A stretch of 64,000 nt of DNA from ATX-6F1 sp037134455 (GTDB taxonomy: Bacteria > Cyanobacteriota > Cyanobacteriia > PCC-6307 > Cyanobiaceae), in assembly GCA_037134455.1 (NCBI GenBank), contig JBAXME010000006.1, positions 5,505 to 69,504 of the forward strand, in the 5' to 3' direction. The translations under genes and the position numbers were made by a program. The notes beneath the pieces are model-generated. The model saw only the letters and a list, made by a program, of their open reading frames with translations. It did no database searches and was not told where the DNA came from. Shown here piece by piece: positions 35,006 through 43,460 of this stretch. Numbering within the stretch: position 1 is the first letter of the stretch; each line of letters starts with the position of its first letter.

Positions 35006-36748
35006 ATGTGCGGCCTGTTCGGAGCAGTGGGGCGGGCGGACCTGCCCAGGCATCGGGTGCTGGAAGCCTTAAAGGGACGGGGTCCGGACGATGCCGGCAC
35101 CTGGGCAGACGACGGGGTCCTGCTGCTGCACACCCGCCTGGCGATCCAGGACCTCTCCCCCCTGGGCCACCAGCCCATGGTCAGCGGCAGCGGGGATCTG
35201 GCGCTGGTGTTCAACGGCGAGATCTACAACCAGCACGAGCTTCGTCAGGAGCTGAAGGCCCAGGGCGTGACGTTCCACTCCCGCAGCGACACCGAGGTGC
35301 TGCTGGAGGGGTTCCGCCGCTGGGGCCACCGCCTCTGGGGGCGCCTGAACGGGATCTTTGCGGTGGCCTGCTGGGAGCCGCAGGCCCGGCGCCTCACCCT
35401 GGCCCGCGATGGCTTCGGCGTCAAACCCCTGCTCTGGCAACGGGCGAGCTGGGGCTGCGCCTTCGGTTCGGAGCTGAGTGCCTTCGAAGCGGCGGGCCTG
35501 GCCAGCCGCCAGTGGCTGTGCCCTGAGGGCCTGGAGCGCTACGCCCTCTGGGGCGCCGTGGCGGCCCCCCACACCCTGCTGGCGGGGGTGGAGGTGTTCC
35601 CGGCGGGGCACTGGGGCCAGTGGCAACCGGGCGGTGACTGGCACGTGGAAGGTTTCGCCGATCCGCTGCCGCTGAACGCTGAAGGGGGATCCACCCCCAG
35701 GGCGTATGGCCCGGCTCCCAGGGATCTGACACAAGCCCTGGAGGGCCTGGAGCTGCGCCTGCACCAGGCGGTGCGACGCCAGGCGATCGGTGATCTGCCT
35801 GTGGGTCTGTTCCTCAGCGGCGGCCTGGACTCGGGCCTGCTGGCGGCTCTGTTGCGCCTGCAGCACGCCGGCCCGATCCGCAGTGTGTCGGTGGGCTTCC
35901 GGGATCTGCCCGGGGCGGTGGACGAGAGCCCCCTGGCGGCCCGCACCGCCGAGCACCTGGGGCTGGAGCACCACAGCCTGCGCATCGGCCAGGAAGAGCT
36001 CGATGCCAGCTTCGATCCTTTTCTGGCCGCCATCGACCAACCCAGCATCGACGGCTTCAACGGCCATCTGGTCTCCCAGGCCGCCAGCGACAACGGCATG
36101 CGTGTGGCCTTCTCGGGCCTGGGGGCCGACGAGTTGTTTGGTGGCTACGGCCACATGGCGCTCAGGTCCCGCTCGCGCCTGCTTCGGGTGCGCCAGATCC
36201 ATGGCCATGGCCTGGGCTGGCGCGCCCGCCGTCGCCTGCGCCGCGAGCGCGGCCTGCTCCTCCCCGCTCCAGAGCCTGGAGCCCTGGACCGGGCCAGCCT
36301 CCCGGACGCCAGCCTGCTGGAGCTGCGGGGCTATTTGGCCGACACCCTGCTGCGGGATGGCGACGCGGTGACCATGCACCGGGGCCTGGAGCTGAGGGTG
36401 CCCTTCCTGGACCCCGACCTGGCCGCCTATGCCCTGGCACTGCCGGAGGCCTGGCATCGGGCCGAAGGGCCGAAAGGATTGCTGCGTCGCATGGCCACAC
36501 CGCTGCTGCCCCCGGAGGTGCTCAACGCCCCCAAGCGGGGTTTCAACCTGGCCCTGGCCCCCTGGCTCCTGGAACGGGAGCGATTCGCGCCATCCCGCAT
36601 CGTCCATCTGCTGCGCCAGCAGCTGGGGGCCCAGGGGCTAAGGGCCCCCGCCGCGGCCGTCTGGACCAGCTGGGCGCTGCTGCGGGCCAGCGGGCGCTGG
36701 GGGCCCTACTGGCGCTGGGTGGTGCTGGCGGAATGGCTGGCGGCCTGA
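35006..36748 (+). CDS. asnB: Asparagine synthase-type glutamine amidotransferase
   Basis: Encodes 580 residues. Cys2 (MCGLFGAVG) is the class-II glutaminase nucleophile; LVFNGEIYN and RDGFGVKPLL are glutaminase residues; the synthetase domain has the PP-loop FLSGGLDSGLLAALL near residue 270 and GADELFGGYGHMALRSR. Family members make asparagine, but those in sugar clusters often amidate other carboxylates. Here the neighbours produce uronic acids, so uronamide formation is a plausible inference. Its last 43 bp overlap the convergent gene at 36706. It is the final gene of the plus-strand block. Confidence 0.88.
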   Translation: MCGLFGAVGRADLPRHRVLEALKGRGPDDAGTWADDGVLLLHTRLAIQDLSPLGHQPMVSGSGDLALVFNGEIYNQHELRQELKAQGVTFHSRSDTEVLLEGFRRWGHRLWGRLNGIFAVACWEPQARRLTLARDGFGVKPLLWQRASWGCAFGSELSAFEAAGLASRQWLCPEGLERYALWGAVAAPHTLLAGVEVFPAGHWGQWQPGGDWHVEGFADPLPLNAEGGSTPRAYGPAPRDLTQALEGLELRLHQAVRRQAIGDLPVGLFLSGGLDSGLLAALLRLQHAGPIRSVSVGFRDLPGAVDESPLAARTAEHLGLEHHSLRIGQEELDASFDPFLAAIDQPSIDGFNGHLVSQAASDNGMRVAFSGLGADELFGGYGHMALRSRSRLLRVRQIHGHGLGWRARRRLRRERGLLLPAPEPGALDRASLPDASLLELRGYLADTLLRDGDAVTMHRGLELRVPFLDPDLAAYALALPEAWHRAEGPKGLLRRMATPLLPPEVLNAPKRGFNLALAPWLLERERFAPSRIVHLLRQQLGAQGLRAPAAAVWTSWALLRASGRWGPYWRWVVLAEWLAA

Positions 36749-37947
36749 GCGGGCACCAGCCCCCGGACCACCGTCGCCACGGCCCGGGCCAGATCGCCGG
36801 GGTGGGGCAGGGGCTCCATGGGCTGGCGAAGCCGCGTGGGATCGTGCTGCTCCAGCAGCCGCTCCAGGGCGGCGGCCAACGCCCGGGGGTTCCCGCTGGG
36901 GAAGACGGCCGAACCTGCGGGGGGGTGGGCGTCAGGCGCCACCAAATCACGGGCGCAGCCGGCGTGGTCGCTCACCAGCACCGGCAGGCCGAACTGGAGG
37001 GCCTCATTCACCACCAGCCCCCAGGTTTCCCCTTGCCGTGAGGGAAACACCAGGGCATCGGCCAGGGCATGGAAGCGGCCCATCTCCGACTGGTTGCGGA
37101 AGCCCGCAAAGCGGCAGCGGCCCGGCAGCAGGGGCTCCAGGCGCCGCTCGAACTCCTGGCGCAGGGGGCCATCACCCACCACCACCAGGGCGAGCCGAAG
37201 CCGCACCGCCTCCGGCAGCAGCGCCAGGGCCTCCACCAGCAACCCCGGATTCTTCACGGCCGTGATCTTGCCCGCCCAGAGCAGCACCACCCGCTCGGGC
37301 GGCAAATTCTCCTGGGCCCGCAGCTGTTCACGGCGGGGCAACCAGCGCTCCACCTGGGCGGCGAAGTAGTCCACGTCGATGGCGTAGGGCACCGGCGTCC
37401 GCCGGCTGGCCGGCACCCCCAGACGACGGAAGTGGTCATCAGAGTCGGAGCCGATCGGAAAAACGTGCCGTAAGAGGGTGTAATAGGCCCGAAGAAGCCC
37501 ATCCTTGCTGGCGGACTTCAAGGCTGAGCGGGGGAAGGCCCGATCGGTGCCGTCGGCCCGCAGCAGCAGGTGCTGGCCCGTGGCCGCCAGCAGCAGGGTG
37601 GTGAGGGTGATGAAGGCCGGGCTGTAGGCGAACACCAGCACCCCATCGGGGCGGAAGCTGCGGACGCGGCGAACGGCCTCCAGCGCCAGGGGCAGGGCGA
37701 CGCCCCAGCGCGACAGATCGGGGAGGGGCCTCTTGCTGAGGAAGGCATGGGGGAAGCCCTCGGTGGGGGCGCTGTCCCAGGCGAACTCCACTCCGAAATC
37801 CGGATCCAGGCTGCTGCGCACCCCATGGTCGCAGCCGAACAGCACCAGCAACTCCAGGTCGGCCTCCGCCGCCAGGGCCGCAAACACGGGCTTGAAATAC
37901 TGCACCGGATGGGTGATCAGCACCACCAGCCGTGCGGGCCGCCTCAT
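36706..37947 (-). CDS. Glycosyltransferase family 4 (GT-B)
   Basis: Encodes 413 residues beginning MRRPARLVVLITHPVQYFKP. GCDHGVRSSLDPDFGVEFAW is typical of a subgroup of GT4 enzymes; VVLLWAGKITAVKNPGLLVE and the E-x7-E-like FPSRQGETWGLVVNEALQFG with LPVLVSDHAGCARDL form the donor domain. The ATG at 37947 overlaps the upstream SGNH gene stop by 4 bp. The 3' end runs 43 bp into asnB on the opposite strand. Donor unknown. Confidence 0.86.
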   Translation of the reverse strand: MRRPARLVVLITHPVQYFKPVFAALAAEADLELLVLFGCDHGVRSSLDPDFGVEFAWDSAPTEGFPHAFLSKRPLPDLSRWGVALPLALEAVRRVRSFRPDGVLVFAYSPAFITLTTLLLAATGQHLLLRADGTDRAFPRSALKSASKDGLLRAYYTLLRHVFPIGSDSDDHFRRLGVPASRRTPVPYAIDVDYFAAQVERWLPRREQLRAQENLPPERVVLLWAGKITAVKNPGLLVEALALLPEAVRLRLALVVVGDGPLRQEFERRLEPLLPGRCRFAGFRNQSEMGRFHALADALVFPSRQGETWGLVVNEALQFGLPVLVSDHAGCARDLVAPDAHPPAGSAVFPSGNPRALAAALERLLEQHDPTRLRQPMEPLPHPGDLARAVATVVRGLVPAQAASHSASTTQRQ

Positions 37948-39068
37948 GGCGGGCACAGCCAGTCGGCCACCGCTGCCCCCGCCAGCCGGTGGCCCTCAGC
38001 GTTCCAATGCCCATCGCCTGCGGGCTGACCCGGTAGACCGTGCAGCACCAGGTGACCCGCATCGGCCTGGCGCTGCAGGAGGGGAGCCAACGGCAAGTAA
38101 GGGATGCCATCGTCCTTCAGCAGCGCCCCCAGGCGCCGCTCCTGGCCTAAGGGATCGGCGGGCCGCTGGTCGCGGCGGGGCCACACCTGCTCGGGGGTGG
38201 TCAGGCTGACCACCTGCAGGCGGGCGCCCGTGGCGCGCACCTCCCCATCCAGCTGCCGCAGCAGGGCAGAGGTCACCTGCCAGGCGACCTCTGGGGCCTG
38301 CGGGGTGGTGGGCACGGCCCGTTGCCCCACGGACTGGGGCGCCCGGCGCCGCGCCGCCAACCGGTTCTTGGCCTCATTGATCAGCTGCAGCAGGCGGCTG
38401 TGGTTCATCAACCCATCCAGCCACTGGCCGGGAGGTGAGGTGCGGAAGCGGTACGTGCGGCGGCTGCGGAAGCTTTCATCGACCCACAGGTGTCCGCGGG
38501 CATCCAACCGGAACACCGGGCGGTCGGCGCGGGGCTCGGGGGTGTTGTCGGTGAGGTCGTTGCCCAGATACACCGCCAGCAGCACCAGCTGGGGCCGCAG
38601 GGGGCGCACCAGCTGACGCCAGGTGAGCAGCTCCTGGCCCGTGCCGTAGCCACCCACACCGAAATTGAGCACCTCCACCCCGGCGGGATGGAGCCGGCGC
38701 AGGGGACAGACGGGACGACGGTCCAGCTGGTCGCCCAAACGATGCACCCAGCTTTGGGGTTCATTGACCTGAAAGGCTTCGGTGAAGGAATCCCCGAGTA
38801 CCGCGACCCGCAGGGTCCCTGCAGGAGGCGTGGCCGCTAGGTCATCTCCACGGAAACCCGTCCGGTTGATCCGCACCCAGCCCCTGCCCTCGCGGGTCCA
38901 CCAACCCTCGGCCCCCGGCCGCAGGCCATAGCCCCGCTCCGCATCCACCCGGTAAAAGGCGGGATAGGCCACACCAGCCAGCCGCAACACCCCCTCCGCC
39001 AGGGCCAGGGCCACCGCCAGGCCTAGGGCCGAGGCCCCCACGTTGGCAAGGATGCGCCGCAGGTTCAT
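37944..39068 (-). CDS. SGNH/GDSL-type hydrolase, membrane-anchored
   Basis: Encodes 374 residues. A single N-terminal hydrophobic helix (about 8-28) should anchor it in the membrane with the catalytic domain outside. Block I is VAVLGDSFTEAFQ (Ser94), block III-like is VYLGNDLTDN, and the C-terminal GDGHWNAEGH (351-360) supplies the Asp-x-x-His pair. Such proteins act as esterases or O-acetyl handling enzymes (AlgX/AlgJ-like) on exported polysaccharides. It sits between a GT4 and a sugar transferase, with 4 bp overlaps on both sides. Confidence 0.8.
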   Translation of the reverse strand: MNLRRILANVGASALGLAVALALAEGVLRLAGVAYPAFYRVDAERGYGLRPGAEGWWTREGRGWVRINRTGFRGDDLAATPPAGTLRVAVLGDSFTEAFQVNEPQSWVHRLGDQLDRRPVCPLRRLHPAGVEVLNFGVGGYGTGQELLTWRQLVRPLRPQLVLLAVYLGNDLTDNTPEPRADRPVFRLDARGHLWVDESFRSRRTYRFRTSPPGQWLDGLMNHSRLLQLINEAKNRLAARRRAPQSVGQRAVPTTPQAPEVAWQVTSALLRQLDGEVRATGARLQVVSLTTPEQVWPRRDQRPADPLGQERRLGALLKDDGIPYLPLAPLLQRQADAGHLVLHGLPGQPAGDGHWNAEGHRLAGAAVADWLCPP

Positions 39069-40309
39069 CGCACCCGTGGAGCCGGCAACAGCCCGCCGAA
39101 CAATTGCAGCAAGGAGGTCAGCAACAGGCTCAGATCAAGCAGAAGGGAATGGTTGCGCAGGTAATAAAGGTCGCGGCCCAGCTCCCAGGCGATGGCATCG
39201 GGCTCCTCCGGAGGCGGCCCTGCGATGCGGCCCCAGCCGGTCATACCGGGTCGCATCCACTGGCGCAGCTCGGCCCCAGGAAAACGGCGCTGCAGTTGCT
39301 CCATCAGCTCCAGGCTGAGAGGGCGAGGTCCCACCAGGCTCATCTCACCCCGCCAGACATTTAGCAGCTGGGGCAGGGCCGAGAGGGGCCCGGAGCCCTC
39401 CAGTCGCAGCCGCTGAAAGGTGCGGCCCTGGCGACCGCTGCAGACGTCGCGATGGAACCGCAGCGGATGGCCCACCAGGGCCAGCAGGGCCCCCAGGGGG
39501 ACCATGAGCAACAAGAGCAGTCCGGCCACCAGCAGATCACCGAGCCTCTTGAGCCTGGAGATCGGGCCACTGCGGGCGTGGCTGAAGGCCTGAACCCGCT
39601 CGGCCCAGCTCTCGGGCACCAGCTCGGGAGGCAGACGATGGAGAAACTGCTCGGCCCAGCCTCGGATCGACAGAAGACGCACGCCCCCCTGCTGCCACGC
39701 CAGCATCACCTGCCTGTCTTCCGGGCCAGGATCGAGCTGGGAACCGATGGCGACGCCATCAAGCTTGAGCAGGGAGGCCAGGGGAAGCGGAAGGGGGGGC
39801 ATGCGCTCCGATGAGCGCCACTCCAGCCCGCAGGGGATGGCGCAGCCACCGGCCTCGATCGCCTGGGACAGCACCGCCCGTTCGCCCGGCGAGACGATCA
39901 GCAGCCACTGCTCCTGGGGCTGCCAGAGGTGGGCCGTCAGCTGACTGAATCGCAGCAGCTGGTTGGTGAGGAACCCGAGGGCGAGCACGGGCACCAGGAA
40001 GCTGCGGGTCATGGTCGACTGCAGCAGTTGGCCACGCAGAAGGGTGGCGGCCGCCGCCAGCACGAACACGGCGGCGGCCGCCGCCAGGCAATTGCGCAAC
40101 TGGCGGCCGAGGGTGAGCTGGCGGCTGGCGAGGGCGGTGTAGGTGCCCAGCAGGTAATGGATCAGGAGCCACGCCAGGATCAGGCCCACCGGCCCGCGGC
40201 TGGGGGTGGGCCAGCTGCCAAATCGCCAGCTGTAAACCGCCACCCAGCTCAGCCCCAACAGGAAGGCGTCGGCGAGGGCGTAGCGGAGGGGGGCAGGGGG
40301 TCTCAGCAC
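39065..40309 (-). CDS. WbaP-like sugar transferase lacking the catalytic dyad
   Basis: Encodes 414 residues: four N-terminal transmembrane helices (about 10-125), a soluble middle domain, and a C-terminal bacterial-sugar-transferase (PF02397) domain with RLKRLGDLLVAGLLLLL, GEMSLVGPRPLSLELM, MRPGMTGWGRIAG and DLYYLRNHSLLLDL. In active members an Asp-Glu dyad sits in a DELPQ motif; here the equivalent is LSALPQ (Ser310-Ala311), and about 26 residues before it are missing relative to its neighbour at 40346. It is therefore predicted unable to catalyse phosphosugar transfer, although the frame is intact. It could regulate or scaffold. It is divergent from its paralogue with 36 bp between the starts. 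Confidence 0.82.
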   Translation of the reverse strand: MLRPPAPLRYALADAFLLGLSWVAVYSWRFGSWPTPSRGPVGLILAWLLIHYLLGTYTALASRQLTLGRQLRNCLAAAAAVFVLAAAATLLRGQLLQSTMTRSFLVPVLALGFLTNQLLRFSQLTAHLWQPQEQWLLIVSPGERAVLSQAIEAGGCAIPCGLEWRSSERMPPLPLPLASLLKLDGVAIGSQLDPGPEDRQVMLAWQQGGVRLLSIRGWAEQFLHRLPPELVPESWAERVQAFSHARSGPISRLKRLGDLLVAGLLLLLMVPLGALLALVGHPLRFHRDVCSGRQGRTFQRLRLEGSGPLSALPQLLNVWRGEMSLVGPRPLSLELMEQLQRRFPGAELRQWMRPGMTGWGRIAGPPPEEPDAIAWELGRDLYYLRNHSLLLDLSLLLTSLLQLFGGLLPAPRVR

Positions 40310-40345
40310 GCCCCATAGAGTCGCAGATCAGGAGCGAAGGGTGGC

Positions 40346-41749
40346 ATGTGGTGGCGAACCCCCTGGCTGAGGCAGCGCTGGTTGCTGATGGGGCTGGCGC
40401 TGGTGGATGCCGCCCTGCTGCTGGGGTTCTACAACCTGCTGTTCTGGCATCGGTTCGACCGATGGCCGGGGCTGACGGGATCAATCGCCGTCCTGGTCCT
40501 GCTCTGGGTGGGGGCGTCCTACTTGCTGGGGCGTTACTCGAAACCGGAGGAGGGCAAGCGGGACTCCGCACGCTGGCGGCTGATGGCCACCGCTCTGGTG
40601 GCCCTGCTGGTGCTGGCGGGGGTGGTGGTGGTGTTCAGCTGGGGGCTGCGGGTGGAGGACCCCCGCACCTTCCGCAGCTTCGTGCTGCCCGTGCTGGGCA
40701 GCACGACCTTGCTGTCCGCCCTGGCCCAGCTGTGGGCCAACCGACGGCAGCGTCGCAGCCACGCCTGGTTGCTGGTGGGAGACCGGGAGGAGCTGGACAT
40801 CCTGCTTGGTGAGCTGCAGGGTGATCAGGCGGCCAGCTCCCTGGATCTTTCCTTCTGCGAAGGAGCCTCCCTGGCCCAGCGCCGGGACCTGCCCGAACGC
40901 CCATTCGATGGCATTGCCGTCAGTGAAGCGGCCCATCTCGATGAGGCCCTGCTGCAGGAGCTGCTGGCACGCCGCAGCCGGGGCACCAGTGTCTGCAGCC
41001 TGGTGGTCTGGGCCGAGCAGCACCTGCAGCGGGTCCCGCCCGAGCTGTTCTCCAGCCGCTGGCTGGTGCAGGCCGAGGGCTTCGAGCTCCAGCCCGGCCG
41101 TTGGGGATGGCGGCTGAAGCGACTGGGGGATGTGGTGGTGGCCACAGCGCTGCTGATCCTCAGCGCTCCACTGCTCCTGCTTGCAGCGCTGCTGATCCGC
41201 CTGGAGGACGGCGGACCGGTGCTGTACGGACAGTGGCGCACGGGGCTCTATGGGGTGCCGATGCGCATCTGGAAACTGCGCAGCATGGGGGTGCAGGCCG
41301 AGCCCGAGGGTGCCCAGTGGGCCCAGCGGGATGACCCTCGCATCACCCGGATCGGCGACTGGCTACGAAAACTGAGGCTCGATGAGCTGCCCCAGCTGGT
41401 GAGCGTGCTCAAGGGGGAGATGAGTCTGATCGGCCCCCGCCCGGAGCGGCCCGAGCTGGAGGAGGAGCTGGAGCAGCAGATCCCCCACTACCGCGTGCGC
41501 CACTGGGTGCGGCCAGGGCTGAGTGGCTGGGCCCAGGTCTGCTATCCCTACGGCGCCAGCCTGGCCGACAGCCGCATGAAACTGAGCTACGACCTCTACT
41601 ACCTGCGCAACGCCAACCTGATGCTGGATGGACTGATCCTGATCAAGACCCTGCGGCTGCTGGCGCGGGCCCAGGGGGCTGTGCCCCTCCAGGCGAGTAC
41701 CTCGATTGCGTTGGCCGCCGACCAGTCGGATGCCCGTCTACGGAGCTGA
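40346..41749 (+). CDS. Undecaprenyl-phosphate sugar phosphotransferase (WbaP-like)
   Basis: Encodes 467 residues with the same layout as its divergent paralogue: four N-terminal transmembrane helices, a middle domain, and a PF02397 domain. The catalytic core is complete: RLKRLGDVVVATALL, GGPVLYGQWRTGLYGVPMRI, KLRSMG, DDPRITRIGDWLRKLRLDEL with the Asp346-Glu347 dyad, then KGEMSLIGPRPERPE and RPGLSGWAQVCYPYG. It should transfer a hexose- or deoxyhexose-1-phosphate to undecaprenyl phosphate and so start repeat-unit assembly on the inner membrane. Confidence 0.92.
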   Translation: MWWRTPWLRQRWLLMGLALVDAALLLGFYNLLFWHRFDRWPGLTGSIAVLVLLWVGASYLLGRYSKPEEGKRDSARWRLMATALVALLVLAGVVVVFSWGLRVEDPRTFRSFVLPVLGSTTLLSALAQLWANRRQRRSHAWLLVGDREELDILLGELQGDQAASSLDLSFCEGASLAQRRDLPERPFDGIAVSEAAHLDEALLQELLARRSRGTSVCSLVVWAEQHLQRVPPELFSSRWLVQAEGFELQPGRWGWRLKRLGDVVVATALLILSAPLLLLAALLIRLEDGGPVLYGQWRTGLYGVPMRIWKLRSMGVQAEPEGAQWAQRDDPRITRIGDWLRKLRLDELPQLVSVLKGEMSLIGPRPERPELEEELEQQIPHYRVRHWVRPGLSGWAQVCYPYGASLADSRMKLSYDLYYLRNANLMLDGLILIKTLRLLARAQGAVPLQASTSIALAADQSDARLRS

Positions 41750-41845
41750 AAGCCCAGCGCCCTCAGGAATGTCCTCGGATGGGGTGTTCGCCGGGGAGGC
41801 TGGGCGTCAGAGTGGGGTTTGATCCAAAGGGATGGCGATCACGCC

Positions 41846-42271
41846 ATGGCGGATGCCGATGTGCGCTGGCTGCAGCGGCTGGAGAACTACGGCCGGGCGC
41901 TGGCTGCACTGCAACGCGCCATGGCGACGGCCCAGCAGCGCCCCCTCAGCGAACTAGAGGAGCAGGGGCTGATCCAGGCCTTTGAGTTAACGCACGAACT
42001 GAGCTGGCTGCTGCTCAAAGATTTTCTGGTGGATCAGGGCGTGAGCGGCATCAGCGGGTCCAGAGACGCGGTGCGGGAAGCCGTGGTGCGTGAGCTGCTG
42101 AGCCCCGGCAGCGAAGCCGATTGGATGGCAATGATCCGCAGCCGCAACCTCACCAGTCACACCTACAACCCTGCACTGGCCAGGGAGATCGCAACCTTGA
42201 TCGTGGAGCGTTACGGGCCGGCCTTACTACAGCTGCAGTCAGCCATGCGAGCCAGGGCGCCCCAGGCATGA
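41846..42271 (+). CDS. hepT: HEPN-domain toxin, HepT-like
   Basis: Encodes 141 residues, the usual HepT size. An all-helical HEPN domain ends in RNLTSHTY, an exact RX4HXY ribonuclease motif (Arg100, His105, Tyr107). In HepT/MntA systems the toxin is an RNase and its antitoxin AMPylates the tyrosine of this motif. The ATG at 41846 is chosen; a TTG start 27 bp upstream is possible. The stop overlaps mntA by 4 bp (ATGA). The older family name is nucleotidyltransferase substrate-binding protein (HI0074-like). Confidence 0.87.
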   Translation: MADADVRWLQRLENYGRALAALQRAMATAQQRPLSELEEQGLIQAFELTHELSWLLLKDFLVDQGVSGISGSRDAVREAVVRELLSPGSEADWMAMIRSRNLTSHTYNPALAREIATLIVERYGPALLQLQSAMRARAPQA

Positions 42272-42594
42272 CCATTCCCGGCCTGCCGGAGAAGGCCAGC
42301 GACCAACTGATGGCGGAGATCTGCAGGCAGCCGGCAGTGGAACGGGTGGTGTTGTACGGCTCAAGGGCCCTGGGCCGGCATCGGAGCGGATCCGACGTGG
42401 ATCTCTGCCTGGATGCGCCGGGCCTGGGCCTGGCAGAAGTGCTGGAGCTGGGCGCTCGGCTGGACGACCTGATGCTGCCCTGGCGGATCGATCTGCAGTT
42501 GGATCACCTGATCGAGCACGAGGGCCTTCGGCAACACATCCAGCGGGCCGGGCAGGTGCTGTGGGAACGGGCGCCATCAGGCGTCGATCGTTAG
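42268..42594 (+). CDS. mntA: MNT nucleotidyltransferase antitoxin, MntA-like
   Basis: Encodes 108 residues. VVLYGSRALGRHRSGSDVDL contains an exact GSX10DXD motif (Gly31-Ser32, Asp43, Asp45), and a third acidic residue follows in WRIDLQLD (about Asp74). This is the minimal nucleotidyltransferase (HI0073/MNT) fold, which in characterised pairs inactivates HepT by adding AMP to its tyrosine. Overlap with hepT indicates co-translation. It converges with the PIN-domain gene 32 bp further on. Confidence 0.87.
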   Translation: MTIPGLPEKASDQLMAEICRQPAVERVVLYGSRALGRHRSGSDVDLCLDAPGLGLAEVLELGARLDDLMLPWRIDLQLDHLIEHEGLRQHIQRAGQVLWERAPSGVDR

Positions 42595-42626
42595 CGTTCA
42601 GCCTCCCCTGCAGCGCAGCAGACGCT

Positions 42627-43013
42627 TCAGCCAAGCCACTCCTGGAGTAGCTCCTCGATCGCCTGAAACTCGGGGTCCTTGTGCAGCAAGGTGGCGCCAA
42701 CCTGTTGGGCCGCAGCAGCGATCCAGGCATCGGCCACGGACAGAGCATGCCGGGCCTTGATCTCCGCGGCATGCACCAACAGCGGCTCAGATGCCTCCAC
42801 CCATTGCAAGGGAAGAGCCTGAAGCTGCTCGTAGGCCAGTCGACCGGCTCGCTCGCCCTCATCCTTCCAGACGCGGTACAGCACCTCCATGCGGCTGAGA
42901 AAACAGGCGTAGCAAGGATGGGGATGCCCCAGGGCTTCTTCCACACGCCCGGCGCCGGGCTCGTCGTCACGGAGAGTGAGCAGCGCCGAGGTATCGAGCA
43001 GCAGCAAAGCCAT
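42627..43013 (-). CDS. vapC: PIN-domain ribonuclease toxin, VapC-like
   Basis: Encodes 128 residues. The PIN acidic set is visible: LLLLDTSALLTL (Asp7), SRMEVLYRVW (Glu43), LSVADAWIAAAA (Asp95) and LLHKDPEF (Asp113). This is a complete active site for a VapC endoribonuclease. The start codon overlaps the stop of the AbrB-type gene by one base, the normal antitoxin-toxin order. The target RNA is unknown. Confidence 0.86.
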   Translation of the reverse strand: MALLLLDTSALLTLRDDEPGAGRVEEALGHPHPCYACFLSRMEVLYRVWKDEGERAGRLAYEQLQALPLQWVEASEPLLVHAAEIKARHALSVADAWIAAAAQQVGATLLHKDPEFQAIEELLQEWLG

Positions 43014-43246
43014 CAGCGGCCTGCGGCACGTTCCGCCTGGCGCTCGGCCACGAGACGCTCGGTGCTGCCACTACGGCGGCCCATGCCACGAAAGGCCTTC
43101 ACCGGCGAGGGATCGACAGGAACCACCCGGATGGAACCATCGGCTTCGACGATCCACTCCAGCCGCTGGGAAGGGGTCAGGGAAAAGCGCTGGCGGATCG
43201 CGGCGGGAATGACCGTCTGTCCACGGGCGGTGATGGTGCTGCGCAT
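43013..43246 (-). CDS. vapB: AbrB/SpoVT-type antitoxin, VapB-like
   Basis: Encodes 77 residues starting MRSTITARGQ at 43246. TITARGQTVIPAAIRQRFSL is the swapped-hairpin DNA-binding domain, and the remainder (VKAFRGMGRRSGSTERLVAE) would wrap the toxin. Such antitoxins repress their own promoter, so an operator is expected just upstream in 43247-43300, but I see no clear palindrome. An in-frame alternative start lies 30 bp upstream. Confidence 0.84.
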   Translation of the reverse strand: MRSTITARGQTVIPAAIRQRFSLTPSQRLEWIVEADGSIRVVPVDPSPVKAFRGMGRRSGSTERLVAERQAERAAGR

Positions 43247-43460
43247 GGGCACGCCCTGCCTGGACTGAATTACCAAATCCTAGCCATGAACATTCACGGG
43301 GCTTTCCTGGCCGAGCGTGGCCGGTAGGGAAGCTCTCGTTGGGGCTGGCTCAGTGTTTGGGGTCCACGTCGATCAGGCCTGGTGCTCCAAGGGCGCCAGC
43401 ACGACCGACGGCTGGATGGATCGGCTGAGGCTTCCTCTGCTACGTCGATCAACGCTGGGT

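Noticed and set aside
35069..36607. 512-residue minus-strand frame opposite asnB
   Set aside because: AsnB has complete active-site motifs; the antisense product is low-complexity and has no start context.
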